Shown: one piece after another, positions 46,222-55,752 of the stretch
How positions within the stretch are numbered: position 1 is the stretch's first letter
Layout: each line of letters starts with the position of its first letter
The notes under the pieces: generated by a model
What the model was told of the DNA's origin: nothing
What the model saw: only the letters and a program-made list of their open reading frames with translations
Databases searched by the model: none
Assembly (NCBI GenBank): GCA_017528375.1
Contig: JAFXOY010000052.1
Span: 1-60,450, forward strand
Length of the DNA stretch: 60,450 nucleotides
Reading direction: 5' to 3'
DNA from: Clostridia bacterium
GTDB lineage: Bacteria > Bacillota > Clostridia > TANB77 > CAG-508
Program-made: the position numbers and the translations under genes

Positions 46222-46929
46222 ATGACAATTAGAATTAAACAATTACCAGAAACAGAAAGACCATACGAAAAAATGGAATTATATGGTGAAAAAATGTTAT
46301 CAAATGCCGAGCTTTTGGCAATAATAATAAAAAGCGGAACTAAAGAGAATACGTCTGTAGAGCTTGCAAATAAGGTGCTATCTTTATTAGATGACAATAG
46401 CGAAAGTAATTTACTTCAATCACTTCAAGAAATATCTATGGAAGAATTTCAAAAAATTAAAGGTATTGGCAAAGTTAAAGCAATTCAGCTTAAAGCGGTT
46501 TGCGAATTAGCAAGGAGAATGGCTTTGCCAGTTAATAAGAGAACTATTAAAGTGAAATCTTCAGAAGATGTTGCTAATTTGCTTATGGAAGAATTAAGAT
46601 TTGAAAAGGTTGAGTATGTAAAGCTATTACTTTTAAATGCTAAAAATGTCATTGTAAGAATTGTTGATATATCAAAAGGTGGCATGAATTCTGCGGTTGT
46701 TGAACCAAAAGAAGTTTTGCAGGAGGCCATACGTGCAGGAATTCCTAAAATTATCTTGGTGCATAATCATCCAAGCGGAGATTCAACACCAAGCACAGCT
46801 GATATTGAAATGACTAAAAGAATGTACTCAGCTGCAGATATTTTAGGAATTCAGTTGTTAGATCACATTGTTATAGGGAACGGATGTTATACAAGTATTT
46901 TTTCAGCAGAAAGGATTGTGGAAAATTAA
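46222..46929 (+). CDS. radC: RadC/UPF0758 JAB-domain protein
   Basis: The 235-residue protein has a helix-hairpin-helix region (about residues 25-95; KIKGIGKVKAIQLKA) and a JAB/MPN metal domain with VHNHPSGDSTPSTADIEMT (about 179-197), in which the histidines and Asp bind zinc. Despite the name, a DNA-repair role is not established. It lies between the DUF4321 gene and mreB as in many Clostridia. The ribosome site GGAAAGGA precedes ATG 46222. The stop is 1 nt before the mreB ATG. Confidence 0.93.
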   Translation: MTIRIKQLPETERPYEKMELYGEKMLSNAELLAIIIKSGTKENTSVELANKVLSLLDDNSESNLLQSLQEISMEEFQKIKGIGKVKAIQLKAVCELARRMALPVNKRTIKVKSSEDVANLLMEELRFEKVEYVKLLLLNAKNVIVRIVDISKGGMNSAVVEPKEVLQEAIRAGIPKIILVHNHPSGDSTPSTADIEMTKRMYSAADILGIQLLDHIVIGNGCYTSIFSAERIVEN

Positions 46930-46930
46930 A

Positions 46931-47980
46931 ATGGCAAGATCAAGATTTAAAAAAATATTTTCATTATCATCAAAAGACATAGGTATTGATTTAGGTACTG
47001 CAAATATTTTAGTGACTTTAAAAGGAAAGGGAATTGTTCTTAATGAACCATCAGTAGTAGCTATTGATAAAAAAACAGGAAATATATTGGCAACAGGATA
47101 CGAAGCAAAAGAAATGCTTGGCAGAACTCCTCAAGAAATTAGAGCTGTAAGACCAATGAAAGATGGGGTTATTGCAGATTTTACAGGAACTCAGTTGATG
47201 CTTAAAAATATATTAGCAAAAGTTTGCCAAAGATATAGTATAGGTAAACCAAGAGTTATTGTAGGTGTTCCATCTGGAATAACGGAGGTTGAAGAAAGAG
47301 CAGTAGAAGAATCTGTTTTATATGCAGGAGCTAGAGAAGTTTATTTAATTGAAGAACCGATGGCAGCAGCAATTGGCGCTAATATGGATGTTGCAGAACC
47401 AAGTGGAAATATCATAGTTGATATCGGTGGTGGAACAACAGAAGTAGCTGTTATTTCTTTAGGTGGAATAGTAGTTAGCAATTCTATAAGAGTTGCTGGA
47501 GATGAATTAGATGAAGATATTGTAAATTATGTTAAAAGAGAAATGAATTTAGCAATAGGTGATACAACTGCTGAAGATATTAAAATGGAAATTGGTTGTG
47601 CTATGCCATTAATGACTGAATTATCAAAGGAAGTTAAGGGAAGAGATTTAGCAACAGGATTACCAAGAACCATTTATATTACTTCATCACAAGTTCAAGA
47701 AGCAATGCAAGAATCAATTGCTAAAATAGTTGATATAGTTAAAAATACATTAGAAAAAACACCTCCAGAATTAGCTTCAGACATAATGGAAAAAGGCATT
47801 ATTTTAGCTGGCGGTGGAGCGTTAATTAAAAATTTAGACAAGCTATTAAGTATAGCAACAGGAATGCCTGTTTTAGTTGCAGATAATCCTTTGGATTGTG
47901 TCGCAAGAGGCGCTGGAAAAACATTAGATGAGATTGAAAAATTAAAATCTGTTTTATTAAATTCTAGAAAAAGAAGATAG
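46931..47980 (+). CDS. mreB: Rod-shape protein MreB (actin-like)
   Basis: This 349-residue bacterial actin forms membrane-bound filaments that guide side-wall synthesis. The nucleotide-binding motifs are IGIDLGTANILV (about residues 17-28), VDIGGGTTEVAVI (phosphate 2) and GIILAGGGALIKNL (adenosine motif). The ATG at 46931 begins 1 nt after the radC stop; an AAGGA is 15 nt upstream, so initiation may depend on coupling. An in-frame TTG at 46916 directly abuts that AAGGA and is less likely. The TAG stop is the first triplet of a hairpin unit. Confidence 0.95.
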   Translation: MARSRFKKIFSLSSKDIGIDLGTANILVTLKGKGIVLNEPSVVAIDKKTGNILATGYEAKEMLGRTPQEIRAVRPMKDGVIADFTGTQLMLKNILAKVCQRYSIGKPRVIVGVPSGITEVEERAVEESVLYAGAREVYLIEEPMAAAIGANMDVAEPSGNIIVDIGGGTTEVAVISLGGIVVSNSIRVAGDELDEDIVNYVKREMNLAIGDTTAEDIKMEIGCAMPLMTELSKEVKGRDLATGLPRTIYITSSQVQEAMQESIAKIVDIVKNTLEKTPPELASDIMEKGIILAGGGALIKNLDKLLSIATGMPVLVADNPLDCVARGAGKTLDEIEKLKSVLLNSRKRR

Positions 47981-48010
47981 GACAATTTTGGGACGTGTAC
48001 CAGATTGCCC
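47978..48010. repeat. GGGACGTGT-core hairpin unit, copy 11
   Basis: TAGGACAATTTTGGGACGTG then TACCAGATTGCCC; GGACAATTT pairs imperfectly with AGATTGCCC. It begins in the mreB stop codon and ends 26 nt before the mreC ATG. Confidence 0.7.
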
Positions 48011-48036
48011 ACAAAAGAAGGGAATGACAGGTTAGA

Positions 48037-48852
48037 ATGAAAAAAAACAAAAAGAGTACTATAATTGGGATAATTATAACTATTTTAATTTTGATTTTTT
48101 TGGTTGCTGTATCTAATTTGAAAATTGATAAAATATCACAGATGGGTAATCCGTTTACTAACTTTGTTAATTCAATTCAAAATGGGATGGTATATTTAAA
48201 AAACAAAATTGCTGGAAATGATTCGTTTTTTATTAATGTTGAAAAAATGAAAAAAGAAAATGAAGAGTTGAAAAATAAAAATAGTGAATTAGAGCAGTCT
48301 TTAAGAGAATTAGAGATTATAAAAGCTGAGAATGCTACTTTAAAGGAATATGTAAATTTAACAGATAAATATTCAGAGTATAAAACTCATCCAGCTGATG
48401 TAATACAATATGATATTAGTAATTATAGTAAAACAATTATAATTAATGCAGGTAAAAAAGATGGAATTGATGTTAATATGCCTGTTATTTCAGATAAAGG
48501 ATTAGTAGGACATGTAATATCAGTTACAGATAATACAGCTAAAGTTCAAACCATTATAGATACATCAAGTACAGTTACTTGTACTATTAGCACAACAAGA
48601 GATAGTATAGTTTCAAGAGGTGTAATAGATTCAAACAATCAATTAAAAGCATCTTTTATTCCAACAGAAGCGAACGTATTAGAAGGTGATACAGTTGAAA
48701 CCTCTGGAATAGGAGGTATTTATCCTAAAGGAATTCATATTGGAACTATAAAAAAAGTAGTTAATACTAAGAACATAACAAATAGATATGCAATTATTGA
48801 AACAGCTGTTGATTTTTCTAAATTAGAAACAGTGTTAGTTATTACAAAATAA
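48037..48852 (+). CDS. mreC: Rod-shape protein MreC
   Basis: The 271-residue protein has one N-terminal membrane helix (about residues 7-25), a coiled-coil (about 65-107; KKENEELKNKNSELEQSLRE) and the C-terminal beta domains of MreC (VISDKGLVGHVISV, TSGIGGIYPKGIHIG). It links the elongation complex across the membrane and binds PBP2, encoded two genes later. The ribosome site is weak (AAGGGAATGACAGG). It is separated from mreB by one hairpin unit and from mreD by 5 nt. Confidence 0.92.
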   Translation: MKKNKKSTIIGIIITILILIFLVAVSNLKIDKISQMGNPFTNFVNSIQNGMVYLKNKIAGNDSFFINVEKMKKENEELKNKNSELEQSLRELEIIKAENATLKEYVNLTDKYSEYKTHPADVIQYDISNYSKTIIINAGKKDGIDVNMPVISDKGLVGHVISVTDNTAKVQTIIDTSSTVTCTISTTRDSIVSRGVIDSNNQLKASFIPTEANVLEGDTVETSGIGGIYPKGIHIGTIKKVVNTKNITNRYAIIETAVDFSKLETVLVITK

Positions 48853-48857
48853 AGAGG

Positions 48858-49400
48858 GTGAAATATCTGAAAAAAGCAATTTCAATTATAGGAATAATTT
48901 TAACATTTTATATATTATATTTTTTGCAAATAAACTTTTTTAACTGGTTTAATATAGCAGGAGTAAAGCCTAATTTATTTATTGTATTGGTTCTATGTTT
49001 AGGCCTTTTTATAGGAAGAAATGTTGCAATTCCTTTTGGCTTTTTTTGTGGTATTTATTTAGATGTGTTAACAGGAAGGCAAATTGGAATTTCAGCTATA
49101 ATATATGCAGCAATAGGACTTCTAGGAGTATATTTTGATAAAAATTTTTCTAAAGATAGTAAGATAACCATTTTGTTAATGGTTGCAGGAAGCACAGTGT
49201 TATTTGAAACAGTTAATTATATTTATACAATAGCAAGAAATGGAATACCACTGCAATTATTTGGTTTTTTAAAAATAACAATTTTAGAAGTGATTTTTAA
49301 TGTATTGTTAACAATTATTTTATATCCATTAATTAAATCAGTAGGATATTCATTAGAAAATATATTTAAGAAAAAGAAAATTTTGACTAGATATTTTTAA
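48858..49400 (+). CDS. mreD: Rod-shape protein MreD
   Basis: The product has about 180 residues and five to six membrane helices, with the MreD-type WFNIAGVKPNLFIVLVLCLG and GFFCGIYLDVLTGRQIG segments. It is part of the elongation complex. The start is uncertain: GTG 48858 abuts its own ribosome site (AAGAGG, no spacer), whereas CTG 48867, reading Leu-Lys-Lys-Ala, sits about 7 nt after AGAGGGTG. If CTG is used the protein is 177 residues. Position between mreC and mrdA confirms identity despite the low sequence conservation of the family. Confidence 0.85.
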   Translation: MKYLKKAISIIGIILTFYILYFLQINFFNWFNIAGVKPNLFIVLVLCLGLFIGRNVAIPFGFFCGIYLDVLTGRQIGISAIIYAAIGLLGVYFDKNFSKDSKITILLMVAGSTVLFETVNYIYTIARNGIPLQLFGFLKITILEVIFNVLLTIILYPLIKSVGYSLENIFKKKKILTRYF

Positions 49401-49419
49401 CAATGGGAAGGAGAAGAAT

Positions 49420-51510
49420 ATGGGCGATTCAGATGCAAAGAGTAGCAAAATTAAATATAACATGATATCTATGCTCGTTTATATTCTTGGAATTATACTT
49501 CTTATTCAATTGTTTAATCTTCAAATCGTTAAAGGACAAGAATACAGAAATCAGTCAAATACAAGACTTACAAGAGAGTCTGTTCTTAAAGCTGCAAGAG
49601 GAAACATTTTAGATAGAACAGGAAATCCAATTGTATCAAATAGTATGGGTTTTAGATTAGATTTATACAAAACAAAAGTTGATAATCAAACTTTAAATAA
49701 CACAATTTTAAATATTATCAACATTCTAGAAAAAAATGGGGATAAGTATAACGATAATTTGCCAATAACTGTTGAACCATTTGCTTTTACATCTGATGAT
49801 GAAGAATACTTAAAAAATTGGAAAAAGAAAAATAAAATCAATGAGAATGCTTCAGCTGAAGATTGTTTTTATGCATTGAAAGAAAAATATGAAATTCAAA
49901 GTAACAATATTCAGGAAACAAGAAAGATAATGGCAATTAGATATGAAATATCACAAAATGGATATAGTAGTACTAAAGCTGTTGAAATTTGCAAGAACTT
50001 AAGTAGAGCAAGTTCGATGGAATTAAGCGAAAAAAATGCGGACTTTGCTGGAATTGATATTGTGACAGAACCAATAATATCTTATACTTCTGGAAGTTTG
50101 GCTTCACATATTCTAGGAACTGTAGGAAAAATAGATCCTAAAGAATTAGAAGGTAAAGAAGATACTTATGATATGAATGATATGATTGGAAAAACAGGAA
50201 TTCAATTTGTGTTTGAAGAATTGCTTAAAGGTAAAAATGGAATTAGACAAATTGATATGGATATTGAAGGAACAATTACAGGTGAATATATTGCTGAAGA
50301 AGCGGTTGCAGGTTCAGATGTTGTTTTAACAATTGATTCAAATGTTCAAGCAGTAACAGAAAAAGCATTAAAAGACAACATTACAAAGATTTCTTCTGGC
50401 GGATTTTCTTCAAGAAGTGATGCTGATGCAGGTGCGGTTGTTGTAATGAATGTTAAAACAGGTGAAATATTAGCCATGGCAAGTTATCCTGATTATGAAC
50501 CACAACTATTTGTCGAAGGTATAAGTAGTGAAAAATATCAAGAGTATCAAAAAATTTCTGCTTTATATAATAGAGCAATAAGTGGGGCATATGCTCCAGG
50601 TTCTATATTCAAGATGGTAACAGCAATTGCAGGGTTAGAAGAAGGAGCTATAAATACTAATACTACTATAAATGATACAGGAGTATATCCACATGCACAT
50701 AAACCTGTTTGCTGGTATTATACGGAATATGGAACAGGACATGGTCCATTAAACGTTTCTCAAGCAATAAAACATTCGTGCAACTATTTCTTTTATGAAG
50801 TAGGAAATAGAATTGGTATAGATAAATTAGAAAAATATGCGAATTATTTTGGATTAGGAAAGAAAACTCAGGTAGAATTACCTAGTGAAGCTTCTGGAAA
50901 AGTAGCAAGTAGAACAATTGCAGATAGCGAAAATAGAAGCTGGTATTTAGGTGAAACTTTATCTGCTTCAATTGGACAAAGTTATAATAACTTTACTCCA
51001 ATACAAATGGCTAAGTATATAAGCATGTTAGCTAATGGTGGAAAAAATATAGATGTTACATTAATTAAAACGGTTATTGATAGTAACGGAAATCAAATGT
51101 CAAAACAACAAATTGATGAATATGTAAATAATAAATTAGGATTTGATTCAAATGATAACACAGAGGATTTGCATATATCTCAAGATAACTTAAAAGCTAT
51201 TTTAGAAGGAATGAAGGGAGTTACTAGCGAATCTGGTGGTACTGCATATTCAACTTTTGCGGGATTTAACGTTGAAGTTGCAGGTAAAACCGGTACTGCA
51301 CAGGTAGGTAATAAAACAAATGGATGGTTTGCAGGATTTGCACCATATGATAATCCCGAAATTGCAATAGTAGTAGTTGTAGAAAATGTAACTCATGGAG
51401 GTTATACAGCAGAAGTAGCAAGGGATATATTTGCTGAATATTTTGGAATGAATGCAACTAAGATTGTAGAATCACAGGAAGCTATTCCAAGTAGTCAAGT
51501 AGTAAGATAA
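49420..51510 (+). CDS. mrdA: Penicillin-binding protein 2 (elongasome transpeptidase)
   Basis: The 696-residue class B PBP has an N-terminal membrane helix (about residues 16-33), a dimerisation/pedestal region with RGNILDRTGNPI (about 60-71) and a transpeptidase domain. Active-site motifs are S395-xx-K398 in APGSIFKM, S453-C-N455 and K623-T-G in AGKTGTAQ. It cross-links peptidoglycan for side-wall growth together with MreBCD and RodA (not in the window). A GGAAGGAGAAG ribosome site precedes ATG 49420. It could equally be called pbp2 or pbpA. Confidence 0.93.
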   Translation: MGDSDAKSSKIKYNMISMLVYILGIILLIQLFNLQIVKGQEYRNQSNTRLTRESVLKAARGNILDRTGNPIVSNSMGFRLDLYKTKVDNQTLNNTILNIINILEKNGDKYNDNLPITVEPFAFTSDDEEYLKNWKKKNKINENASAEDCFYALKEKYEIQSNNIQETRKIMAIRYEISQNGYSSTKAVEICKNLSRASSMELSEKNADFAGIDIVTEPIISYTSGSLASHILGTVGKIDPKELEGKEDTYDMNDMIGKTGIQFVFEELLKGKNGIRQIDMDIEGTITGEYIAEEAVAGSDVVLTIDSNVQAVTEKALKDNITKISSGGFSSRSDADAGAVVVMNVKTGEILAMASYPDYEPQLFVEGISSEKYQEYQKISALYNRAISGAYAPGSIFKMVTAIAGLEEGAINTNTTINDTGVYPHAHKPVCWYYTEYGTGHGPLNVSQAIKHSCNYFFYEVGNRIGIDKLEKYANYFGLGKKTQVELPSEASGKVASRTIADSENRSWYLGETLSASIGQSYNNFTPIQMAKYISMLANGGKNIDVTLIKTVIDSNGNQMSKQQIDEYVNNKLGFDSNDNTEDLHISQDNLKAILEGMKGVTSESGGTAYSTFAGFNVEVAGKTGTAQVGNKTNGWFAGFAPYDNPEIAIVVVVENVTHGGYTAEVARDIFAEYFGMNATKIVESQEAIPSSQVVR

Positions 51511-51549
51511 ACAAAGGATGTAATAATAGATGCAGGAAGGATGAAAGAA

Positions 51550-52173
51550 ATGTCTAATAATGGTATTGCTTTTAATTGTAAAAGAAAACAAATTACTATT
51601 AAAGTTAGAGAATATGTAGAATTTAAAGAAGTTGTAAAAACATTAAAAAAGCAAATGAGGGAAATAAGAGTTCTATATAAAAACAGTGAACCAGCAATAA
51701 TCTCAATTGTTGGTAGAGATTTTAAAAGAAATGAAAAAAAATATATTAGAAAGATTATATCTAAATTTTTCATAGCACAAGTAGATTTTATAAGTGATGA
51801 AAATTTGGGTTTGTATGGAATTCAAAAAAGCTTTAAAAGAGAAATAGCAACATCTGAAACAACTTTTTACAGACATTCGCTAAGATCAGGACAGAAGCTT
51901 GAGTTTAATGGTAGTATAGTGGTTTTAGGAGATGTAAATAGCGGAGCAGAAGTAATTGCTGGAGAAAATATTGTTGTACTTGGAACTTTAAGAGGATTGG
52001 CACATGCAGGAGCAAAAGGCAACAAAGAAGCAATAATATGTGCTGGTTCAATTGAAGTAAGCCAAATTCGTATTGCAGATATTGTTAGAGAATGCGAAAA
52101 AAGCGAATTTGAAGGCTCTATGATAAAAACTAATGCATATATAAATGATGATGATAAAATTATTATTGAATAA
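51550..52173 (+). CDS. minC: Septum-site determining protein MinC
   Basis: The 207-residue protein inhibits FtsZ assembly away from midcell. The N-terminal domain (about 1-100; GIAFNCKRKQITIKVRE) is followed by the beta-helical C-terminal domain (GSIVVLGDVNSGAEVIAGEN, LGTLRGLAHAGAKGN) that binds MinD. ATG 51550 lies 9 nt after AGGAAGG; an in-frame ATG at 51541 abuts it and is less likely. In most Clostridia minD and minE follow; here the operon ends and the next genes are on the other strand, so minD must lie elsewhere. Confidence 0.93.
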   Translation: MSNNGIAFNCKRKQITIKVREYVEFKEVVKTLKKQMREIRVLYKNSEPAIISIVGRDFKRNEKKYIRKIISKFFIAQVDFISDENLGLYGIQKSFKREIATSETTFYRHSLRSGQKLEFNGSIVVLGDVNSGAEVIAGENIVVLGTLRGLAHAGAKGNKEAIICAGSIEVSQIRIADIVRECEKSEFEGSMIKTNAYINDDDKIIIE

Positions 52174-52175
52174 CT

Positions 52176-52215
52176 AAAAAGGAGAATTTAGATTATATAC
52201 TAAATTATCCTTTTT
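52176..52215. terminator. Bidirectional terminator after minC
   Basis: AAAAAGGAgAATTTAG pairs with CTAAATTaTCCTTTTT, giving A and T runs at both ends between convergent genes. Confidence 0.8.
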
Positions 52216-52570
52216 AACTTAATAAAAGCAATATAAGTGAAATAAATAAGTATTGGTCTTTGATACCTTCTTGGTACAAAAAGAGTAATATACATATTAT
52301 AAGTAAATCATCAAAATATATTTTTAATCCTAAAATTTCAAACAAAACTTCATCTGGGTTTATATGAAAAACATTACTTAAATTGAAAGATTCAAATCGA
52401 GTATCATCATTATGCGTGGATTCTTCAATTAAAGTAGCCTTTAAGTCAGGTTCATATTGATTTATTCTATAATTATATTTAGATTTTCTTTTTTTAAAAT
52501 TATTATTAATCCCATATTGATGTTCTTGAAAAGATGTAGGAGGATATGCAGGAACTCTGTATTTATACAT
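52214..52570 (-). CDS. Unknown protein with C-terminal membrane segment
   Basis: I do not recognise this 118-residue protein. It starts MYKYRVPAYPPTSFQ, has a basic Asn/Tyr-rich middle and ends in a hydrophobic stretch (about residues 82-118) that could form one or two membrane helices. ATG 52570 is preferred over GTG 52585 because an AGGTGG ribosome site lies between. Its start overlaps the end of the upstream gene by 8 nt, so the two are translationally coupled. Position next to spoIIE hints at a sporulation link, but nothing in the sequence shows it. Confidence 0.65.
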   Translation of the reverse strand: MYKYRVPAYPPTSFQEHQYGINNNFKKRKSKYNYRINQYEPDLKATLIEESTHNDDTRFESFNLSNVFHINPDEVLFEILGLKIYFDDLLIICILLFLYQEGIKDQYLFISLILLLLS

Positions 52571-52937
52571 GTTTGCTATCACCACCTAATGGATTCATAA
52601 TTTCAAAAATTTTTTCCATTTTCATTAGTTGAATATATTGATCCACCTTATTTTTACGACTTTCCTTTAAATAAGGTTTTAATGATAGTAATAAATTAGT
52701 TCTTGAATCATTTTGTTTATCGTTCATTGAACTCATTATTTGTTGCATTTTCATTATTGTATTAATATCGATATTTCCAAAAGGATTGTTTGTTGTTTTA
52801 GCATCGGTTTGATTGTTTTCATTCGAATTGTTATTAGTATTCATGTTATTCATAATGTTTTTTATATTGTCAGGAATTTCCTGATTATTCATCATTTTGC
52901 TGAAGTTTTTAAACATTTCAGACATATCTTCATTCAA
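52563..52937 (-). CDS. Unknown Asn/Met-rich soluble protein
   Basis: This 124-residue protein is not recognised. Its N-terminal two thirds are rich in Asn and Met (MMNNQEIPDNIKNIMNNMNT), likely helical or disordered, and the last 45 residues form a conserved-looking helical block (TNLLLSLKPYLKESRKNK then QYIQLMKMEKIFEIM). TTG 52937 lies about 5 nt after AGGTGA; GTG 52946 is an alternative. The downstream gene overlaps its end. Such pairs are common in clostridial genomes without a known role. Confidence 0.65.
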   Translation of the reverse strand: MNEDMSEMFKNFSKMMNNQEIPDNIKNIMNNMNTNNNSNENNQTDAKTTNNPFGNIDINTIMKMQQIMSSMNDKQNDSRTNLLLSLKPYLKESRKNKVDQYIQLMKMEKIFEIMNPLGGDSKHV

Positions 52938-53253
52938 ACAAATCACCTACACTTTATAAAAATATATTCAATAAATAAAACATTATTAATATAATATGCA
53001 TTTTGAAAAAAAGTGTTACAAGAAAATTAAATTAGATTTAAATAAAAAACATATGTCAATATATTGTAATTTCCGTAATTTTATTATAAAATGTGTTAAG
53101 TAAATTGTAATATAAAAAATAATAATAATAAAATTACAAAAAATATATCACAATATGTAAAAAACTTTTTAAGTTCCACATATTAAAACTGACAAAATTT
53201 TGCATGTATTTGGATTAAAATGTGTGAAGAAAAAAAGTATAGAGGTGGTAAGG
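52938..53253. other. 316-bp very AT-rich divergent region
   Basis: It separates the minus-strand pair from spoIIE and should hold both promoters. Apart from the possible spoIIE promoter listed separately I see no gene, hairpin or clear motif. Confidence 0.5.
53189..53221 (+). promoter_or_regulatory. Possible spoIIE promoter with long spacer
   Basis: CTGACA (53189-53194) and TAAAAT (53216-53221) are 21 bp apart. Spo0A-driven promoters such as spoIIE of Bacillus subtilis have similarly long spacers. No perfect 0A box (TGTCGAA) is seen, so this is tentative. Confidence 0.3.
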
Positions 53254-55752
53254 ATGTTTCAAAATATATCAAAAGACTTTGAAAAAAAAGAAAGTCAAAA
53301 AGAGGATGTTAAAATATTTAAAGTTGAGGAACTTAAAGAATTAATCAAGAAGTTCTTTGTTAAGCAAAATATATTATTATATATAGTTTCACTAATGGTT
53401 TCAATGGTAAGCTTTGGAGGAAATAGTTCATTAGGACTAGCACCTTTTGCATTGGCGATAGTGGCAGCGGTTTTAAGTAATTCAATACCAATAGGTTTGG
53501 TATATGTGCTTACATGTATTGGAACTTTTATTGGATTTGGACCAAGTGGATTGTTAAACTATATTATTACATCGGTAGTGTTTTTTGCTAGTTTATATAT
53601 ATTTAAAACAAAGGTGCAAGATGATTGCAATGAAAGAAGAAAAGTCGGTAAAAACTTGATTCTTGCAACGTTAATTGTTCAAATTGTTCCAATTGCATTT
53701 GGTACATTTTATTTATATGATTTATTGATAGGAATTATGCAAGCAATAGTTGTATTTATCTTTTATAAAATATTTGTTAATTCAATTACAGTAATAAGGG
53801 AATTTAACTATAAAAAAGTATTTTCTATAGAAGAACTAATGGGAGCAGCAATGCTGTTAGCTATTGCAATATCAGCATTAACTCCAATTCATATTTTTGG
53901 ATTTTCTATAAAAAATATTTTATGCATTTTAATTGTTTTAATTCTAGGCTGGAAAAATGGAATGCTAGTTGGAGCAACTGGTGGAATTACAATTGGAATG
54001 GTTTTAGGCATAATTGATAATGGTAATCCAATAATGATTGCAGCATTTGCAATATCTGGACTTTTAGCAGGTTTATTTAGTAGATTTGGAAGACCTGGAG
54101 TTATAATAGGTTTTGTTATAGGAAATACAGTACTTACTTATGTATCAAATGGAAATGTAGTTCCAATTATAGTATTTCAAGAGATATTAATTGCATCTTT
54201 AGGATTATTATTAATTCCAAAGAAAGTTGAATTCGTAATTGAAGATGTATTTAACAGTTCAAAATTATTACCAGAAACAACTGGCAGAGTATTAGAAGGT
54301 AGCAAAGAAACGATTAAAAAGCTAACAAACATTTCAGAAACAATTTCAGAATTAGCACAAAGTTATACGCAAACAGCTGCAACAGTGCTAGATGATGAAA
54401 TGACTAAAATTGAAAAAGAGAACGAAGAAATTTTTATAAAAGAATTGCACAATAATATAGAAGAACTTGAAGATAATGTTCTTTATGATGAACTATATTA
54501 TTCAGATGAAATAGTTTCAGATATTTTTAAAGCATTGCTTATAAATACTAGAATTACAAAAAAACAATTAGTTGAAATCTTCTCAAACCATAATAATTAT
54601 ATTTTAGGATATGATGAAGAAAATGATAACGAGAATATTGAAAAAGATATTTCTGAGATGATTAAAAAAATTAATTATTCTTATAAAACTAGTAAAATGA
54701 ATTTTGTGTACAAAAAGAAAATAGAAGAAAACAACAAAAATGTTTCAGCACAACTACAAGGAGTTTCAGATATAATTGCTGAAGTGGCAGATGAGCTAGA
54801 AGAATCACAAAATACTGAAGTTGATGAATTCAAAAAAGAAAAAGAACAGATTATTCAATTACTAAAACAAAAACAAATTACAATTGATGAAATCTATCTG
54901 AAAAAAGAGGAAACTGGAAGATATAAAGTAACAATTTATCAAAAGGTTTGTGAAACTATTGATGGTGAAAAATGCCCTTATAAAACCATAGGACAAGTTC
55001 TTTCAAGAGTTTTAAATGAAAAATTAAATTTGGTTGAGCAAGTTTGTGGATTAAGAAAAAAAGAAGATGTTTGTAAATTTACTTTTATGTCAAAAGATAA
55101 GTTTAATTTACAAATAGGTATTGCTAAATCTACTAAAGAAGGTTCTCCAATTTCAGGGGATACAAGCATTCAAACAAGACTTGAAGATGGTAAATATTTA
55201 ATAGCTTTAAGTGATGGAATGGGGTCAGGCCCAGAAGCTAGAAAAAGTAGCAAAATAGCAATAAAAATGTTGGAAAGATTGCTTACATCAGGATTTAAAA
55301 AAGATACATCAATTAAACTTATAAATTCAACATTAGCAACAAGTATGAAGGAAGAAGATATGTATGCAACTTTAGATATTGCAATTTTAGATTTATACGC
55401 TGAAAACATGGAATTCGTAAAAAATGGTGCATGTCCAACATATGTAAAAAGGAATAAAGAAGTTCAATTATTAAAATCAATTTCAATGCCAACTGGAATT
55501 TTAGATAATATAGAATTGATTGTATATGATAAAGATATTCAAAAAGGAGACATTATTGTAATGTGCTCAGATGGAATAATTGAATCAAATTCAGATTATC
55601 AAAATAAGGAATTATGGCTTAAATATTTGCTAGAAGAAATTAATAATGACGATGTACAAAAAATTGCTGACATTATTATTTCAGAAGCAATTGACAATGA
55701 TTTTGGAAAAGAAAAAGATGATATGACAGTAATAGTGGCTAAGGTTTGTTAG
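53254..55752 (+). CDS. spoIIE: Stage II sporulation protein E, SpoIIE phosphatase
   Basis: The 832-residue protein has about ten membrane helices (residues 40-330), a linker/oligomerisation region (330-590) and a C-terminal PP2C phosphatase (about 600-832). The metal-binding motifs are ALSDGMGSGPEARKSS (about 651), MCSDGIIESN and KDDMTVIVA at the end. SpoIIE dephosphorylates SpoIIAA to release sigma-F in the forespore and takes part in polar division. It marks the host as a spore former. ATG 53254 follows AGGTGG at 53243-53248; an earlier in-frame start at 53200 lacks a site. Confidence 0.95.
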   Translation: MFQNISKDFEKKESQKEDVKIFKVEELKELIKKFFVKQNILLYIVSLMVSMVSFGGNSSLGLAPFALAIVAAVLSNSIPIGLVYVLTCIGTFIGFGPSGLLNYIITSVVFFASLYIFKTKVQDDCNERRKVGKNLILATLIVQIVPIAFGTFYLYDLLIGIMQAIVVFIFYKIFVNSITVIREFNYKKVFSIEELMGAAMLLAIAISALTPIHIFGFSIKNILCILIVLILGWKNGMLVGATGGITIGMVLGIIDNGNPIMIAAFAISGLLAGLFSRFGRPGVIIGFVIGNTVLTYVSNGNVVPIIVFQEILIASLGLLLIPKKVEFVIEDVFNSSKLLPETTGRVLEGSKETIKKLTNISETISELAQSYTQTAATVLDDEMTKIEKENEEIFIKELHNNIEELEDNVLYDELYYSDEIVSDIFKALLINTRITKKQLVEIFSNHNNYILGYDEENDNENIEKDISEMIKKINYSYKTSKMNFVYKKKIEENNKNVSAQLQGVSDIIAEVADELEESQNTEVDEFKKEKEQIIQLLKQKQITIDEIYLKKEETGRYKVTIYQKVCETIDGEKCPYKTIGQVLSRVLNEKLNLVEQVCGLRKKEDVCKFTFMSKDKFNLQIGIAKSTKEGSPISGDTSIQTRLEDGKYLIALSDGMGSGPEARKSSKIAIKMLERLLTSGFKKDTSIKLINSTLATSMKEEDMYATLDIAILDLYAENMEFVKNGACPTYVKRNKEVQLLKSISMPTGILDNIELIVYDKDIQKGDIIVMCSDGIIESNSDYQNKELWLKYLLEEINNDDVQKIADIIISEAIDNDFGKEKDDMTVIVAKVC

